Of a stretch of DNA of 26,676 nt, positions 16,501 through 24,203 are shown piece by piece. Position 1 is the stretch's first letter. Each line of letters begins with the position of its first letter. The stretch lies in the NCBI GenBank assembly GCA_036389715.1, contig DASVWH010000147.1:1-26676 (forward strand), in the 5' to 3' direction. The position numbers and the translations under genes were made by a program. Under the pieces are notes generated by a model. The model did no database searches. It had not been told where the DNA came from and worked only from the letters and a program-made list of their open reading frames with translations. The DNA comes from DASVWH01 sp036389715. Lineage in GTDB: Bacteria > Acidobacteriota > Blastocatellia > Pyrinomonadales > Pyrinomonadaceae.

Positions 16501-17822
16501 GAGCCGCTCCAGACGGCAGTGTGAGCGCGGCGCGGGGTCGGCGCGTTGACGGTTGAAGTCGGCGCCCAGGTATCCGTCGCGGGGTTGTAACGCGCGCCCG
16601 AATTAGCCCGCCCGCCCGTGCTTGACTGGCTGCCCCAGATAATCATCTCCGAGCCGGTCCAGATAGCGCTGCCCGTCACGACAGGCAATGCCTGGGTCGG
16701 CGTCCAGGTATCGTCCGCGCCGGAGGAAGCCTGGTTAACCTCTGCCATTTGGTAAGCGAAATTCCCGGCCGCCGCAGGCTGCGCCGCGTATTTGCCCTGC
16801 GCCCCGGCCCACCAGGAATCAAAGCCGGTTTTTCGCCACTCCACCCGCGCGACCTTGAGCCGCGCATCCGTTTTCTCCGTGATGGCCGCGATGTAGAAGC
16901 TGTCCGCGTCCTCGCGCAAGCCGCTGACGCGACCCTGCGAGAGCCTGGCGGTCGCAGCATGTGCGCTCAAACGCTCGTCGTCCGGCGCATCGAAGACCGC
17001 TTTGAGCCGCGACATTTCCGCGTCCCACTCGGCAGCCGTCAGCTTTAAGGTCGGCTCTTCTTCTGCTTTCTCTGCTTTGTCCGCTTCGTCTACAAAGAAC
17101 GCCTCGGTGGCCGTCTTGTCCGGGGCGCTGAGAATGCGCGGCCGTGCCTGCTGCGCGACCTTGACGGTCTGCGTCTCGCTGAACTCGCCGCCCATCCGCC
17201 GCATTCCAGCGGCCGTCGCGTGCGCCTCTTGCGCTTGCGCGCGTTCGCGCACGGCGGCGTGGAAGCGGTCATCGTAAGCATAAAAGTTGCGCACCAGTCG
17301 CTCGACGAGGATGGGGCGCGCCAGCACTTCGGCAATCAGAAACGGGTCGTTGTCGAGTGCCTGATGAAGCTCACGTAAGACTTCCGGCTGCCTGCTCTCG
17401 CGCGCCATGCGCGCCATCTCCGCCTGTAACTGCTCGGGCGTCACGGGGCGGCCCCAGAGCTCGGCCAGGGCCCCGGACTTGCGCAGCGTATCCTCGACCT
17501 TCGCGCGTGTCGCCGCGAGCGGCGTGACCGCGTCCAGGTCGGGTTTCGGCCGGGCGCTCTGCTCCGGCCAGGCCGTGTGCCGCCAGTAAACCTCTTCGAC
17601 GGCACGCTGGTACTTGACGCGCTCGTCGAGCGAGAGCGAGCGGCCTGTCGTCGCAGCCTGGCCAGCCGTCTCCCCGGCTTTGTCCTGCGAACCGACGGCC
17701 TGTGATGAGAAGGTGGCGAAGCCGAATACCATGCAGCAAACGGCGACGAGGAGGCCCGCGAGGGCGTAAGAGTTACGAGAAAAGGGGGCTGTCTTGAGAC
17801 GAGGGCTGGGCGAGGTAAACAT
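12006..17822 (-). CDS. Giant modular secreted protein: Kelch-like, Ig-like, CnaB-like and discoidin-like domains
   Basis: The product is 1938 residues from the ATG at 17822 (AGGAAG 9 nt upstream; the TTG just before it is not needed). It starts with a signal peptide (YALAGLLVAVCCMVFGFATFSSQA). Residues about 55-200 form an alpha-helical region with PEQLQAEMARMARESRQPEVLRE-type heptads, recalling N-terminal parts of periplasmic prolyl isomerases. Residues about 365-1065 hold 14 Kelch-like repeats of about 50 residues (AVWTGSEMIVWGG ... GGRYNPATDTWTP), enough for two seven-bladed propellers. Then come two Ig-like domains (about 1070-1260; SVHFYANDKLIG, KVQFYDGTTPLG), two carboxypeptidase-regulatory/CnaB-like domains (about 1265-1430), and three near-identical discoidin-like (F5/8 type C) modules of about 170 residues up to the end. 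There is no membrane anchor or sorting signal. It is probably a released or surface-bound carbohydrate- or matrix-binding protein. Confidence 0.9.
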   Translation of the reverse strand: MFTSPSPRLKTAPFSRNSYALAGLLVAVCCMVFGFATFSSQAVGSQDKAGETAGQAATTGRSLSLDERVKYQRAVEEVYWRHTAWPEQSARPKPDLDAVTPLAATRAKVEDTLRKSGALAELWGRPVTPEQLQAEMARMARESRQPEVLRELHQALDNDPFLIAEVLARPILVERLVRNFYAYDDRFHAAVRERAQAQEAHATAAGMRRMGGEFSETQTVKVAQQARPRILSAPDKTATEAFFVDEADKAEKAEEEPTLKLTAAEWDAEMSRLKAVFDAPDDERLSAHAATARLSQGRVSGLREDADSFYIAAITEKTDARLKVARVEWRKTGFDSWWAGAQGKYAAQPAAAGNFAYQMAEVNQASSGADDTWTPTQALPVVTGSAIWTGSEMIIWGSQSSTGGRANSGARYNPATDTWAPTSTVNAPTPRRAHTAVWSGSEMIIWGGCGQLSNFCGLSDGGRYNPATDTWTPTSTVNAPIGRSSHTGVWTGSKMIVWGGCSHGYYNQCSSLSTGGVYDPASDSWTPTSGTGVPSPRSSHRAVWTGTEMIVWGSSNTGGRYNPASDSWRPTNTFNAPSARGNFTAVWTGTEMIIWGGYEGNSVPLNTGGRYNPANDTWTPTSTAGAPVARFGHTAVWTGSEMIVYAGDLRNGATNNDSNSGGRYNPATDTWTQTSTLDAPSKNGHVAVWTGSEMLVWSISNLKEGGRYNPSSDSWMPINNDDSVPPVDLGVWSGTEMLVWGPNYGCSGCGSSGGRYNPATYSWRPMNGAYAPPAGSSGRPNTAVWTGTEMIVWGAYEGAPGTPAEGGRYNPFTDNWTRVSTVNAPSPRVTHTAVWTGTEMIVWSGTDATGGRYNPKTDTWTPTSTVNAPTGRTYHTAVWTGSEMVVWGGVDTSSRLHLNTGGRYNPASDSWTPTSTAGAPSERRFHSAVWTGSEMVVWGGTTGDYNSSSGFLNTGGRYNPATDSWQPTSLVGAPAARMSHRAVWTGSMMLVWGGRAQGRVYTAAVYTGGRYNPQADAWTPMSTISAPAGRSDHLAIWTGTGMIVWGGITEDGAATHGAIYNASGAAAGNSPPSISILKPGEGETFESGTNVFINLATSDNDGTVSSVHFYANDKLIGTDSVAPFNLIWYEVRGGSYALTAVATDNAGGMATSSPVHINVNPSSAPPTCLLTSPVNGATYTEPATVTVTANAQANRDRTLTKVQFYDGTTPLGTYTNGPYTFDWSNLPAGTHSFSVRCTDNAGQTSESPTSVVTINPSGPYFRITGQIVDSRGYAQPNLRVRLDSSASSTPQFINTNLNGYYQFGNLQSGANYTVTPESAVYSFSPRSEYYPALGQNQDNGIFVATPNGYSISGRLTDTRGNALYPATVNLSGSATASTSTDINGNYFFSNLAAGGNYTIQPYKNLYNFEPPFRTFNGLAASQTSDFVGSTAPSQSRVNFALASNGGVATASSVTTGEEAPGMDFSPASVINGDHKGLNWERGGGWRDGTESTYPDWVQVEFNGSKTIDQINVFTIQDAYSNPSEPTETMTFSSYGVTAFDVQYWDGAQWLTVPGGGVANNNLVWRKLVFASLSTSKIRVRINAALAGRSRIVEVEAWGSSAPAPARTNFALATNGGTALASSTTSAAESGGMDFSPASVINGDRKGLNWERGGGWRDGTESAYPDWIEVDFSGNKAVNEINVFTIQDSYANPSEPTETMTFSSYGVTAFDVQYWDGAQWLTVPGGGVTGNNLVWRKLTFADVTTSKIRVRVTAALAGRSRIVEVEAWGPSQPVTPPRTNFALAANGGTASASSTTDVSEGIGTFPASSLINGDRKGLNWGNGGGWRDATDYAYPDWVQVDFNGSKTITEISVFTIQDAYDNPSEPTDAMKFGLYGVTAFDVQYWDGAQWLTVPGGSVTGNNSVKRTFTFPAITTGKIRVLINNAFAGRSRLAEIEAYN
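14640..16720 (-). repeat. Fourteen Kelch-like coding repeats (~150 bp each)
   Basis: Each unit encodes a variant of AVWTGSEMIVWGG followed by GGRYNPATDTWTPTSTVNAP. On the plus strand the core appears repeatedly as GTCCAGACGGCCGTGTG and CCGGGTTATAGCGCCCGCCC. Unit length varies because insertions of 5-15 residues fall between the tryptophan motif and the glycine motif, as expected for loops between propeller strands. Confidence 0.85.
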
Positions 17823-18394
17823 CAAAACTTACTTCCTATTTGAAATAATCCTTATGATTTGGGGGTTGTTTGAGGTCTCTTGGTTAATGGCTGTTAATAA
17901 TTAATAGCCATTAAAAGTCCCGGAAAACGCGCACCTATCCCCGGTAAACGTTTCCTCGCTCGAACAGAGCAGGAAGCTGCTCGGAAAATACCCGGTTCCA
18001 GGCAAAATTCGGAACATTTATGAAGGACCTCTGCTGCCCTGTGGAGAGAGCGGCGGCGGGCGAAGCCTTCACGTCGATTGAGCGCCGAAAATGTGCCGTG
18101 TTGGTCCTGGCGACCCTTGCGGAGAGGGCCGGAAAAGTGTGTCGCGCCGAGGCTCGAAGATAGTTCCGGGGCTCCGGGAAGGCGCGTTGCGTGGGGGATT
18201 CGTTTGACCAGTAGACTGGACCTATTTAGATTTACAAAAGGCCTTACAAGTTGCCAGCGCGCGCCCAACTATTTCATCCTTTTATCGTCACGCCGCAAAT
18301 GTTCGACGCGCGCGGGTGGGCCGTCCGGCCTGCCGATTTCTTAGGACCTTACCGGATAGAAGATGGTGTGAGCCGGAGGAGCAAGGGCCGCTTC
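17823..18394. promoter_or_regulatory. 572-bp intergenic region with an AT-rich inverted repeat
   Basis: This region lies between the stop of the membrane-protein gene and the start of the giant protein gene, both leftward. A 31-bp AT-rich inverted repeat at 17884-17914 (TTAATGGCT, 13 bp, AGCCATTAA) lies 62 bp upstream of the ATG at 17822 and could be an operator. A plus-strand promoter-like pair (TTGACC at 18204, 17 bp, TAGATT at 18227) leads into no convincing gene. No terminator for the membrane-protein gene and no small gene could be supported. Confidence 0.45.
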
Positions 18395-19636
18395 CTAGCG
18401 GCTGAAGAGGGCGGAGCAGTCGGCCCTGCTGACCGCGTAGCCGCCGTCGAGCCGTGAGGGGCTTTCTTTGACGATCAGCTCGATCTCCTCTGGTCCACCC
18501 GCGGACCGGCAAAGCTCGCGCGCCAGCTGCCTGTACACTCTTACCTCCGGGTAGGGCGGAACGTTCAACTCGGCCAGCGACCATTCGTAAAATGGCAGCA
18601 TCAGCTCGCCGCGACCCGTCGCAAACACCTGCCGCCCGGCCGATGCAGGCAACATGGCGCGCACAGGCTCGCTGATGCGTGCCACTGCGACGGGCGCGTT
18701 GCCGGAATAGAGCGCCGCCGAGAGGTACAAGTCCCACCAACCGGCGAAGCTCAGGGCCGGGGCGAGGCCGCAGAGAAGGAGCACGGCTCTGACGGAGTGA
18801 CCGGCAGACTCCGCCCCGCGCCAACGCCCCAGCGTACGCCAGTCGTGCGGCTGGTCCATGCGCCAAAAGAGCAGCCCGACCATGACCATCATCCCCGCAT
18901 TCCAGGCCCAGACCACGCTGTTGTGCGAAGCGGCGACTAAGATTAAGAGCAACAGCGAGTGCATTGCGAGCGCCAGCACTACGGCCGCCCGGCGCGTTAT
19001 CCTGACGAGCAGGGCGATGCCGATGAACGCCTCACAGGCGGCGACGACGAGACCTGCGACCGGCAGGTATGCGGCATCAGCGCCCGGCCAGCGGACGCCA
19101 GCCGATGCGAGCAGCGCGGGCATAACCTCGTGGCCGAACGACCAGTTGAGCTTCTGCGCGCCGCTCCAAAAGTAGAGCGCCGCGATGATTAACTGGCTGG
19201 CGGCAAGTGTTCGCCCGGCCGCAGCCTCGTTGGCCTCGCCCCACCGCCCGCAGGCGAGCACTCCCAGCATCAGGAAGTACTGGTAGACCCAGGGCTGTAA
19301 TCGTGTCTGGTCCAGGACGACGAGCAGCGCCGTCAGCGCCAGCGCGCAGGCGAGGTAAGGGCCCGGCCGTCTACTGATGGCCGTCAGCGCGAGGGCGGCG
19401 AACAGCAGGACTGATGCAAGGTAATCGGCCGCCGAGAGAAATGCCGGGAGCGCGTTCAAGAGTGGGGCGCGCGGGAAGGTGCGCCCCGTGCCGAACCATA
19501 ATCCGGGCGAGCTTAGCATCCCGCAGGCGTAAGCTGCCGCCAAAGCGATGCGCAGGTAGCGCAAACGTGCCGTCACGCCGGGCGGCGTGAGGCGGCGAGC
19601 GTGTTGCACGGCGTCCGGGCGGCCTCTGAAGCGCAT
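18395..19636 (-). CDS. Polytopic membrane protein, HTTM/DoxX-like, function unknown
   Basis: The product is 413 residues from an ATG at 19636 with AGGG 5 nt upstream. About nine hydrophobic segments run from residue 25 to 325, e.g. IALAAAYACGMLSS, YLASVLLFAALALTAI, YLACALALTALLVVL, AASQLIIAALYFWSGAQKL, VVLALAMHSLLLLILVAA and AVLLLCGLAPALSF. The YFWSGAQKLNWSFG stretch recalls DoxX and HTTM (vitamin K-carboxylase-like) membrane proteins, but the match is by eye and the family is uncertain. A soluble C-terminal part of about 85 residues (YEWSLAELNVPPYPEVRVYRQLARELC) is probably cytoplasmic or periplasmic. It starts 57 bp after the stop of the small exported protein gene, so it is probably the last gene of a three-gene run. 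Confidence 0.82.
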   Translation of the reverse strand: MRFRGRPDAVQHARRLTPPGVTARLRYLRIALAAAYACGMLSSPGLWFGTGRTFPRAPLLNALPAFLSAADYLASVLLFAALALTAISRRPGPYLACALALTALLVVLDQTRLQPWVYQYFLMLGVLACGRWGEANEAAAGRTLAASQLIIAALYFWSGAQKLNWSFGHEVMPALLASAGVRWPGADAAYLPVAGLVVAACEAFIGIALLVRITRRAAVVLALAMHSLLLLILVAASHNSVVWAWNAGMMVMVGLLFWRMDQPHDWRTLGRWRGAESAGHSVRAVLLLCGLAPALSFAGWWDLYLSAALYSGNAPVAVARISEPVRAMLPASAGRQVFATGRGELMLPFYEWSLAELNVPPYPEVRVYRQLARELCRSAGGPEEIELIVKESPSRLDGGYAVSRADCSALFSR

Positions 19637-19693
19637 GATGCCCTGATGGTTGCGAGACTTTAAGCGGTCGCAGGCCGAGCTTGTCCGAAGCCT

Positions 19694-20227
19694 TTACGCA
19701 GGGTGGCCCCGCGGCGTGTTCAAAGGCAAGACGTTGCGTCCGGCGGAGTGAGCGCGACGCGCGCCCGGAGGCGGCGCGGGCCCGGCAGGAGGCGCTCGCC
19801 TGCGTCTTGAGGGCGGCGCTGCCCTTCGCTCGCTGCCAGCCTCAGACCCGGGCCTCGGCAGCGGGATCAGCTTGACCTCGATTGTCTCGTTATGCCACCA
19901 CTGCGCGCCGGAGTTCTCGATCACGCCTTCATAGGTCAGGTAGCCGGGTTTGACGACGCGAACGATGAAGCGTTGGCGTTGACGTTCCCCTCTGCGCTTG
20001 CTGATTAACCTTGCCTTGCCTGTCGCGTCCGTGACCGAGCTGGCGACCTCCTCGCCTGCCTCGTTATACGCCGCGGCCGACGCACCGACCACCGGCCGGT
20101 CCTTTCCATCCTTCACTTCGACGAAGGTGTAGCCGGGGGATATCTCCTGGGCTGACGCTGCCGCTACGCACCAGAGCAGGGCAGCCGCCGCCGCTGCGAA
20201 TCTTCCTGACCGCTTGAGCCATCTCAT
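19694..20227 (-). CDS. Small exported protein with carboxypeptidase-regulatory-like fold
   Basis: The product is 177 residues from the ATG at 20227, which has GAGGAG 9 nt upstream and leads directly into a signal peptide (MRWLKRSGRFAAAAAALL, cleavage after ASA). A longer frame upstream adds only a basic, unlikely segment. Residues about 27-125 resemble a single carboxypeptidase-regulatory/CnaB-like beta-sandwich: VEVKDGKDRPVVGASAAAYN, SVTDATGKARL, FIVRVVKPGYLTYEG. The tail of about 50 residues is Pro/Arg/Ala-rich and probably disordered. It is predicted to be periplasmic. It lies 148 bp after the ankyrin gene and 57 bp before the membrane-protein gene. Confidence 0.75.
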   Translation of the reverse strand: MRWLKRSGRFAAAAAALLWCVAAASAQEISPGYTFVEVKDGKDRPVVGASAAAYNEAGEEVASSVTDATGKARLISKRRGERQRQRFIVRVVKPGYLTYEGVIENSGAQWWHNETIEVKLIPLPRPGSEAGSERRAAPPSRRRRAPPAGPAPPPGARRAHSAGRNVLPLNTPRGHPA

Positions 20228-20374
20228 CACCCGCGCTCCTCTCTTTGCCTTTTGTCTTTGCCTCCTGCGGTCGTCGCCATCAACCGGCCGCCGCTCGCAC
20301 CTCTGCGGAGAACGTTTCAACTGCCTTCAAAAGCCTGCCCTTCACACGACCGGCTGCGCCCGCGCCCTGGCCGC

Positions 20375-22684
20375 TTATGGCCTGGCCCCGGCCTCTTCCA
20401 ACAGGGCGAGGACCTTCTGGTTGCCGCTCTTTTTCGCCAGGCTCAGGGCGGTCTCTCCGTCCCTGCCTGGCCGAGCCTTCTCGGCCCCGGCGGCCAGCAG
20501 CGCGCGGATGACCTCCGTGTCCCTGCGCAGCGCGTTCCTGACGGGTTCGTCGCCGCCCGGCAAGTACTCCCTGAGTGCGACTATCAAGGCCGTGTCGCCG
20601 TTTGCGTCGCTGGCGTTGACGCGCGCTCCGGCCGCGACCAGCGCACGGACGACGCCCGCGTTGCCGGACTCGCCGACGGCGACGATTAAGGCCGACCTGC
20701 CTTGCTCGTCCTTGCCGTTAACGTCTGCGCCGGCAGCTATCAGCTCCTGAACGATTTCGGCCGGACTGCGGCCCGCGGCCCTCCTGATTGCCGCCAGGAG
20801 GTCAACTGTCCGCGGATAGCCGCGCGCGCCATCGCGCCGACCGGCGGCCAGCAGTGAGCGGATGACGGTCAGGCTGTCCGGCCCGGACTTTGTCGCCATG
20901 ATTGTGAGGGCCGATTCGCCGTCTTGATTGACGTGCTTGACATCCGCTCCGGCGGCGACCAGCGCGCCCATGATCGAGACGCCGAGATTGCCCGCGCTGA
21001 ACATCCAATTCGAGCCGAAGGCCCTGGCCGCGATGATTAGCGCCGTGTCGCCATTGCTGTTCTTGAGATTGATGTTCGGCGCGGCGTTCAGCAGCGGCTT
21101 GATGAAATCATCCGACCGGCCCGCCTTGAGAACCTGCATCAGAGCAGTCTCGCCGTTACGGTCCTGCAAATTGACATCGGCTTTAGCTTTGAGCAGGAGG
21201 CTGGTGGTATCCGGGCTCCGGTTAATCGCTTCCATCAGGGCCGTGCGTCCCAGGCTGTCGGCCGCGTTGACGTTGGCCCCGGCCGCGAGCAGGGTTCTAA
21301 TCAATTCGTCGGAGGTCTGCACCGGCAGCCTGACAGCCGCCAGGATGGGCGTTTGCTGCTCATTATCCGGCAAGTTCACGTCGGCCCCGGCCGCGACCAG
21401 AGTTTTGAGCAGGCGAACGCGGGCCTCCTGCCGCTTGTCGAAATAGTCCGTCTCGAAGCGCTCGGTTAAAGCCAGCAGTAAAGGTGTTCTACCCTTCCCG
21501 TCACGCGCGTTAATGTTGGCCCCGGCGGCCAACAACGTCTTCAGAAGAGCATCACTCTCCAGCGGATAATCCATCGTCGCATACGCGCCGGAGGTCAGGA
21601 TGGCGGCATGCAGCGGCGCAAAGCCATCCCTCGTTCTCCTGTTTGGGTCTGCGCCTGCCGCCAACAATAATTTGATTGCGTCAACCTGCTCCTTCGACGC
21701 CGCGGCCGGGTCATGGCCGGGGCGTTTGGCGGCAGCGTCAGGATAGGGCCTTAAGAGGGAGAACAGTGGCGTCGCCCCGTTCTCGTCAGACCGCTCGTTA
21801 GGGTCCGCCCCGGCATCAAGCAGGACCTTCAGGCGTGTGGCCAGACCTTCCAGCCGCGACCCGTTCAACTCCAGCTGGAGGGCCGTAAAACCATTCCTGC
21901 GCGCCCTGACGTTTGCGCCCGCCGCGAGCAGCGTCTGGATAACCGCGGCCGCGCCGGGAGCCCTGCCGCCGCCCGCTTCGACTCTCTCGTCCAGGGCTCT
22001 CTTGGCCGTGCTGACGGCGTAGCCTATGATCGTATTGTTCTCCATGTTGACGGCGGCGCGCGCGGCGAGGAGTATCTTGAGGATACGCAGGTCGCCCGTC
22101 AGCACGCCTGCGTCAACCGCGTGAAATAGGGCCGTCTCGCTCCACCCGCCCGTGTCCGGCGCATTTACCTGCGCGCCCGCCGCGAGCAGTGCTTTGGTGA
22201 GCTGAAGGCGGGCGTTGAGTTCATCCTGAAGCCGTTCGAGCGCGAGCCGCCGGATCGTGTGATAGCCCAGGGCATAGGCCCAGACGTGCCGTCCCTGGTC
22301 GTCACTGGCGTTCGTCTTAGCCCCGGCCGCCAGCAATGCCTCGACAATCTTGACATCACCCGCCCGCGCGGCATGCATGAGTGCCGTCGCGCAGGACTGC
22401 CTGTTGTTCTCCCAGGTCTCATAGTTAATCTCAGCCCGCGCGTTCGGACTCACTCCGGCCGCCAGCAGCGTTGCGACGCGCGCGGAATCCTTCCCCGTGA
22501 TGGCCTCGAACAGGGCTCTCTCGCGGTCGCCGGTCAGGCAGGCGGATTGCGATACCTGTGACGGCAGGGCATCACTCGCCCGGCGCAGTTGTGGAAGCGT
22601 CCCGGCATGGGCCGGAACCAGCAGGGCTAAGAGGATGCAGAGCGACACGAATTGATGGCGAGTAAGTGCAGGGGGCGGTTTCAT
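20375..22684 (-). CDS. Exported ankyrin-repeat protein
   Basis: The product is 769 residues from the ATG at 22684, which has AAAGG about 9 nt upstream; an ATG 21 bp earlier gives a poorer N-terminus. A signal peptide (FVSLCILLALLVPAHA) is cleaved near residue 29. From about residue 55 to the end, ankyrin repeats of about 33 residues follow, with signatures such as GDTALIVA, GRTPLLLAL, TLLAAGANVNAAD and LLLAAGADPN. I estimate 15 to 17, some with long inserts. Ankyrin arrays bind proteins, here presumably in the periplasm or at the surface. No catalytic domain is present. It leads a leftward run with the small exported protein and the polytopic membrane protein, which may together form an envelope complex (inference). 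Confidence 0.9.
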   Translation of the reverse strand: MKPPPALTRHQFVSLCILLALLVPAHAGTLPQLRRASDALPSQVSQSACLTGDRERALFEAITGKDSARVATLLAAGVSPNARAEINYETWENNRQSCATALMHAARAGDVKIVEALLAAGAKTNASDDQGRHVWAYALGYHTIRRLALERLQDELNARLQLTKALLAAGAQVNAPDTGGWSETALFHAVDAGVLTGDLRILKILLAARAAVNMENNTIIGYAVSTAKRALDERVEAGGGRAPGAAAVIQTLLAAGANVRARRNGFTALQLELNGSRLEGLATRLKVLLDAGADPNERSDENGATPLFSLLRPYPDAAAKRPGHDPAAASKEQVDAIKLLLAAGADPNRRTRDGFAPLHAAILTSGAYATMDYPLESDALLKTLLAAGANINARDGKGRTPLLLALTERFETDYFDKRQEARVRLLKTLVAAGADVNLPDNEQQTPILAAVRLPVQTSDELIRTLLAAGANVNAADSLGRTALMEAINRSPDTTSLLLKAKADVNLQDRNGETALMQVLKAGRSDDFIKPLLNAAPNINLKNSNGDTALIIAARAFGSNWMFSAGNLGVSIMGALVAAGADVKHVNQDGESALTIMATKSGPDSLTVIRSLLAAGRRDGARGYPRTVDLLAAIRRAAGRSPAEIVQELIAAGADVNGKDEQGRSALIVAVGESGNAGVVRALVAAGARVNASDANGDTALIVALREYLPGGDEPVRNALRRDTEVIRALLAAGAEKARPGRDGETALSLAKKSGNQKVLALLEEAGARP

Positions 22685-23043
22685 CCTGACACACCTTTCT
22701 GACATAACCTTCGCGCCGAGAGGCGAGGCGGCAACACCTGCTTGTTTCTCAAGAGATGCCGGTCCCCCTTCCTTTGGTTGTCAGAACAAGCCAGCCCTGG
22801 CCGCGCGCGCGTCCGGCAGGAGAACCTTTCAGGCGGCGTGAAGGCAAAAGGCAAAGGCGCGCGCTATCAAAGGCAGACAAAAGCCCCGCGCTATTGAATG
22901 CCATTGCGACACTCAATAGCGCGGGGCTCTTCTAGTCCGAACCGGCGTCGGAGTGCGCGGGGGCAATCCGTCCCGATTCCGCAAGTGTTCTCCGGCTCCG
23001 GCCTGCAAGCCATCATTGCGCGGGCCGCAAGAGAACTAAGAAA
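22685..23043. promoter_or_regulatory. Intergenic region: terminator of the beta-helix gene and upstream region of the ankyrin gene
   Basis: The 359 bp contain a strong terminator (22882-22928, listed separately). The rest upstream of the ankyrin gene is GC-rich with no promoter I can defend. A CTTTTGCC-type direct repeat on the minus strand near 22850 is the only other pattern seen. The frame at 22898-23131 is not credible as a gene. Confidence 0.4.
22882..22928 (-). terminator. Rho-independent terminator of the beta-helix gene
   Basis: AGCCCCGCGCTATTGA (22882-22897) pairs perfectly over 16 bp with TCAATAGCGCGGGGCT (22913-22928), with a 15-nt loop. On the minus strand the stem is followed by TTTTG. 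It lies about 115 bp past the stop of the beta-helix gene at 23044, which reads toward it. Confidence 0.8.
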
Positions 23044-23991
23044 CTACTGGATACCGTTGCCAATCGGGGAGATGTCCGTCAGGGCGCCGGTCAGATTCGT
23101 GCCGTTGCCGACCACCTTGTTGTTGCGGTAGGTCTGCATCGTGCCGCTGTTGGACAACCCGGTCGTGTTCTTGTAGACGCTGTTGTTGTTGATGCGCACG
23201 ACCGCGCCGACGGCCGAAGCGCTAATTCCGACGCCGTTGTTCGAGACGATGTTGCTGTCAACGTTGGCCACGCCCGCAGCCCCGACCGTGATTCCGGCCG
23301 TGCTGTTGTTCGTGATGACGGAGTTGCTGATGGTGAACGTGCCGTTGACCACGTCCAGGCCGGTCGCCTGTTCCTTGAGCACGACGTTGTTGATCGAACC
23401 GTTCAGATTTCCGCCTGTAATAGCAGTTCTGATGCCGGTCGTGGTGTTCTCGATGGTCGTGTTTTCGACGCCCAGGAAACCGTTCGAGCCGCTGATGTTA
23501 ACGTCAATACCGCGGGTGTTGAAGCCGAAGATGGTGCAGTTTTCGATGTGCAGCGCCTTGGCTTTCAGATAACGGATGCCGCTGATGCCCGGCGAAGGCG
23601 TCTGATTCGCTCCGTTGATGGAGAGATTACGCAGAATCACGATGGCATCGGCGGCGTGTACCCCGGTTGTGACGTTAACGGTAAAGCCGCTCGTGGCGGC
23701 AGCCAGCGTGGAACCCCAGCCGCTGCCCGTGCCGCCGTCAACGGTGATAGCCTTGGTGATGGTCAGAGTGCCGTAGCCGCCCGGGTCGAGCACGCTGATC
23801 TCGCCGCCTTCGGCCGTCTTCGAGATAGCGCCGGCGTAGGTCTTGCAGGGAGCGGTGCGGCTGCACGGGTTAACGTCGTCGCCGACGCCCGACACCCAGG
23901 TGCGCGTCGCTTGAGCCTGTGCCAGGGAGGAAAGGGCCATGATGAAGATGGTGCATGTCAGAACTTTAATGGTTGTAGACAGGGGTTTCAT
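23044..23991 (-). CDS. Secreted right-handed parallel beta-helix protein
   Basis: The product is 315 residues with a signal peptide (VLTCTIFIMALSSLAQA, cleavage near residue 26) and AAGGAGA 6 nt before the ATG at 23991. The mature N-terminus (RTWVSGVGDDVNPCSRTAPC, then KTYAGAISKTAEGGEISVLD) is a conserved cap with two cysteines that could form a disulphide. From about residue 75 onward, short Asn/Gly/Val/Ile repeats (IENCTIFGFNTRGIDV, SNSVITNNSTAGITV, NVDSNIVSNNGVGI) match PbH1-type rungs of a pectate-lyase-like beta-helix. Many relatives bind or cut polysaccharide, but no catalytic residues can be assigned here. It has its own terminator and is probably monocistronic. Confidence 0.88.
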   Translation of the reverse strand: MKPLSTTIKVLTCTIFIMALSSLAQAQATRTWVSGVGDDVNPCSRTAPCKTYAGAISKTAEGGEISVLDPGGYGTLTITKAITVDGGTGSGWGSTLAAATSGFTVNVTTGVHAADAIVILRNLSINGANQTPSPGISGIRYLKAKALHIENCTIFGFNTRGIDVNISGSNGFLGVENTTIENTTTGIRTAITGGNLNGSINNVVLKEQATGLDVVNGTFTISNSVITNNSTAGITVGAAGVANVDSNIVSNNGVGISASAVGAVVRINNNSVYKNTTGLSNSGTMQTYRNNKVVGNGTNLTGALTDISPIGNGIQ

Positions 23992-24110
23992 AGAGGATCT
24001 CCTTTATAGGACTGGTTGTTGATTGTGTGCGACGTTGCGGGCGTCACATGTAGATTAATACTCGGTCAAAAGACGATGAAGTCTTGCCGGATCGTGCCTG
24101 GTTTGAACCG

Positions 24111-24135
24111 TGCCGCTGCTTCTGGACCAGCGGCA
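24111..24135. other. Stem-loop between the small exported protein gene and the beta-helix gene
   Basis: TGCCGCTG (24111-24118) and CAGCGGCA (24128-24135) form a perfect 8-bp stem with a 9-nt loop, about 70 bp past the stop of the gene at 24204. It has no T-tract on the minus strand, so it is a weak terminator or processing hairpin at best. Confidence 0.35.
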
Positions 24136-24203
24136 GAGCCCTGCTTGATAAAGCGAAAAGAGTTCCCGCCCGATTAAGACATAAAGGCAGGAGACGTGTC
24201 CTC

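Noticed and set aside
24090..24140. Possible tRNA around a GGTTCAAACC T-loop-like string on the minus strand
   Set aside because: The flanking bases do not form a T-stem or acceptor stem, and no anticodon arm fits. The hairpin nearby is a simple stem-loop.
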